Shown here: positions 18,158 through 18,273 of the stretch, in pieces
Position numbering within the stretch: position 1 is the first letter of the stretch
Layout: every line of letters starts with the position of its first letter
DNA from: Entrophospora sp. SA101
Lineage: Eukaryota; Glomeromycota; Glomeromycetes; Entrophosporales; Entrophosporaceae
Assembly (NCBI GenBank): GCA_958430865.1
Contig: CAUDNR010001090.1
Coordinates: 88,206-106,478, forward strand
Direction of reading: 5' to 3'
Length of the DNA: 18,273 nucleotides
Position numbers and translations under genes: made by a program
Notes under the pieces: model-generated
What the model was told of the DNA's origin: nothing
Databases searched by the model: none
What the model saw: only the letters and a program-made list of their open reading frames with translations

Positions 18158-18273
18158 ATCCAAATTTGTAAGAGATCTGCCACTTTGTCACGTGAGCAAG
18201 TTGTAGATTCTCTTAATATTCCTCTAGAGTTGCAACAGCTTGGTCACAGAGCCAGCCTTAGAGGTAGAATTGT
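18158..18273 (+). CDS. Partial open frame at the right edge
   Basis: The frame is open from 18158 (after TAA at 18155-18157) to the window end and reads SREQVVDSLNIPLELQQLGH. The base composition is clearly richer in G+C than the preceding 1 kb, and the translation has normal amino-acid balance, both favouring real coding. No ATG lies in the visible part, so it would be an internal exon or a truncated copy. I do not recognise the family. Confidence 0.35.
   Translation, partial: MQICKRSATLSREQVVDSLNIPLELQQLGHRASLRGRI

Noticed and set aside
1..18273. tRNA or rRNA genes
   Set aside because: Apart from the isolated A-box-like motif at 3709-3726, no paired A/B boxes, cloverleaf or rRNA-like conserved stretches were seen.

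Overview
The window looks like AT-rich, repeat-dense nuclear DNA from a eukaryote. Genes have short introns (about 60-85 bp) with GTAAG-type donors and TTTAG/ATAG acceptors. The reverse transcriptase, the DUF7869-like protein and the other degraded protein family resemble families I associate with arbuscular mycorrhizal fungi (Glomeromycotina, Rhizophagus-like). The fungal assignment is an inference from protein style, base composition and intron form; no marker gene is present. Nothing looks bacterial: no operons, Shine-Dalgarno sites, CRISPR arrays or tRNA/rRNA genes were seen.

Layout. (1) 1-3048: a head-to-head pair. A minus-strand ORF runs off the left edge and starts with a THAP-like C2CH zinc-finger pattern. 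A plus-strand multi-exon DUF7869/DDE-like transposase-derived gene is broken by two in-frame stops. (2) 3049-3664: noncoding DNA with a 151-bp inverted-repeat MITE. (3) 3665-11300: a nearly full-length non-LTR retrotransposon (LINE, about 7.6 kb) with 17-19 bp target-site duplications, an ORF1 with degenerate repeated modules, a TAATG stop/start overlap into ORF2, an APE endonuclease, a reverse transcriptase, a degenerate RNase H-like region, a C-terminal CCHC knuckle, a perfect 3' hairpin, poly(A) signals and a poly(A) tail. Frameshifts in both ORFs make it inactive. (4) About 11474-14596: a degraded multi-exon gene of a family I cannot name functionally, with two small inverted-repeat elements inserted into its exons. 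Removing either one restores a continuous reading frame. (5) 14916-15290: a possible small minus-strand gene with a second copy of the 151-bp MITE upstream. (6) 15598-17047: mostly noncoding, with weak promoter-like motifs, a possible 42-bp purine-rich exon and an ATT microsatellite. (7) 17048-18045: a heptanucleotide tandem repeat leading into a roughly 966-bp segment bounded by a 19-bp inverted repeat. (8) The last 116 bp are open and probably the edge of another gene.

The region reads as a transposon graveyard: a LINE, a DDE-like gene, at least two MITE families and a possible larger inverted-repeat element, inserted in and around decaying host or multicopy genes. The most informative signals are the ORF1 repeat architecture and TAATG junction of the LINE, the two exon-inserted MITEs whose removal restores frame, and the two MITE copies that differ only at CpG-type positions.
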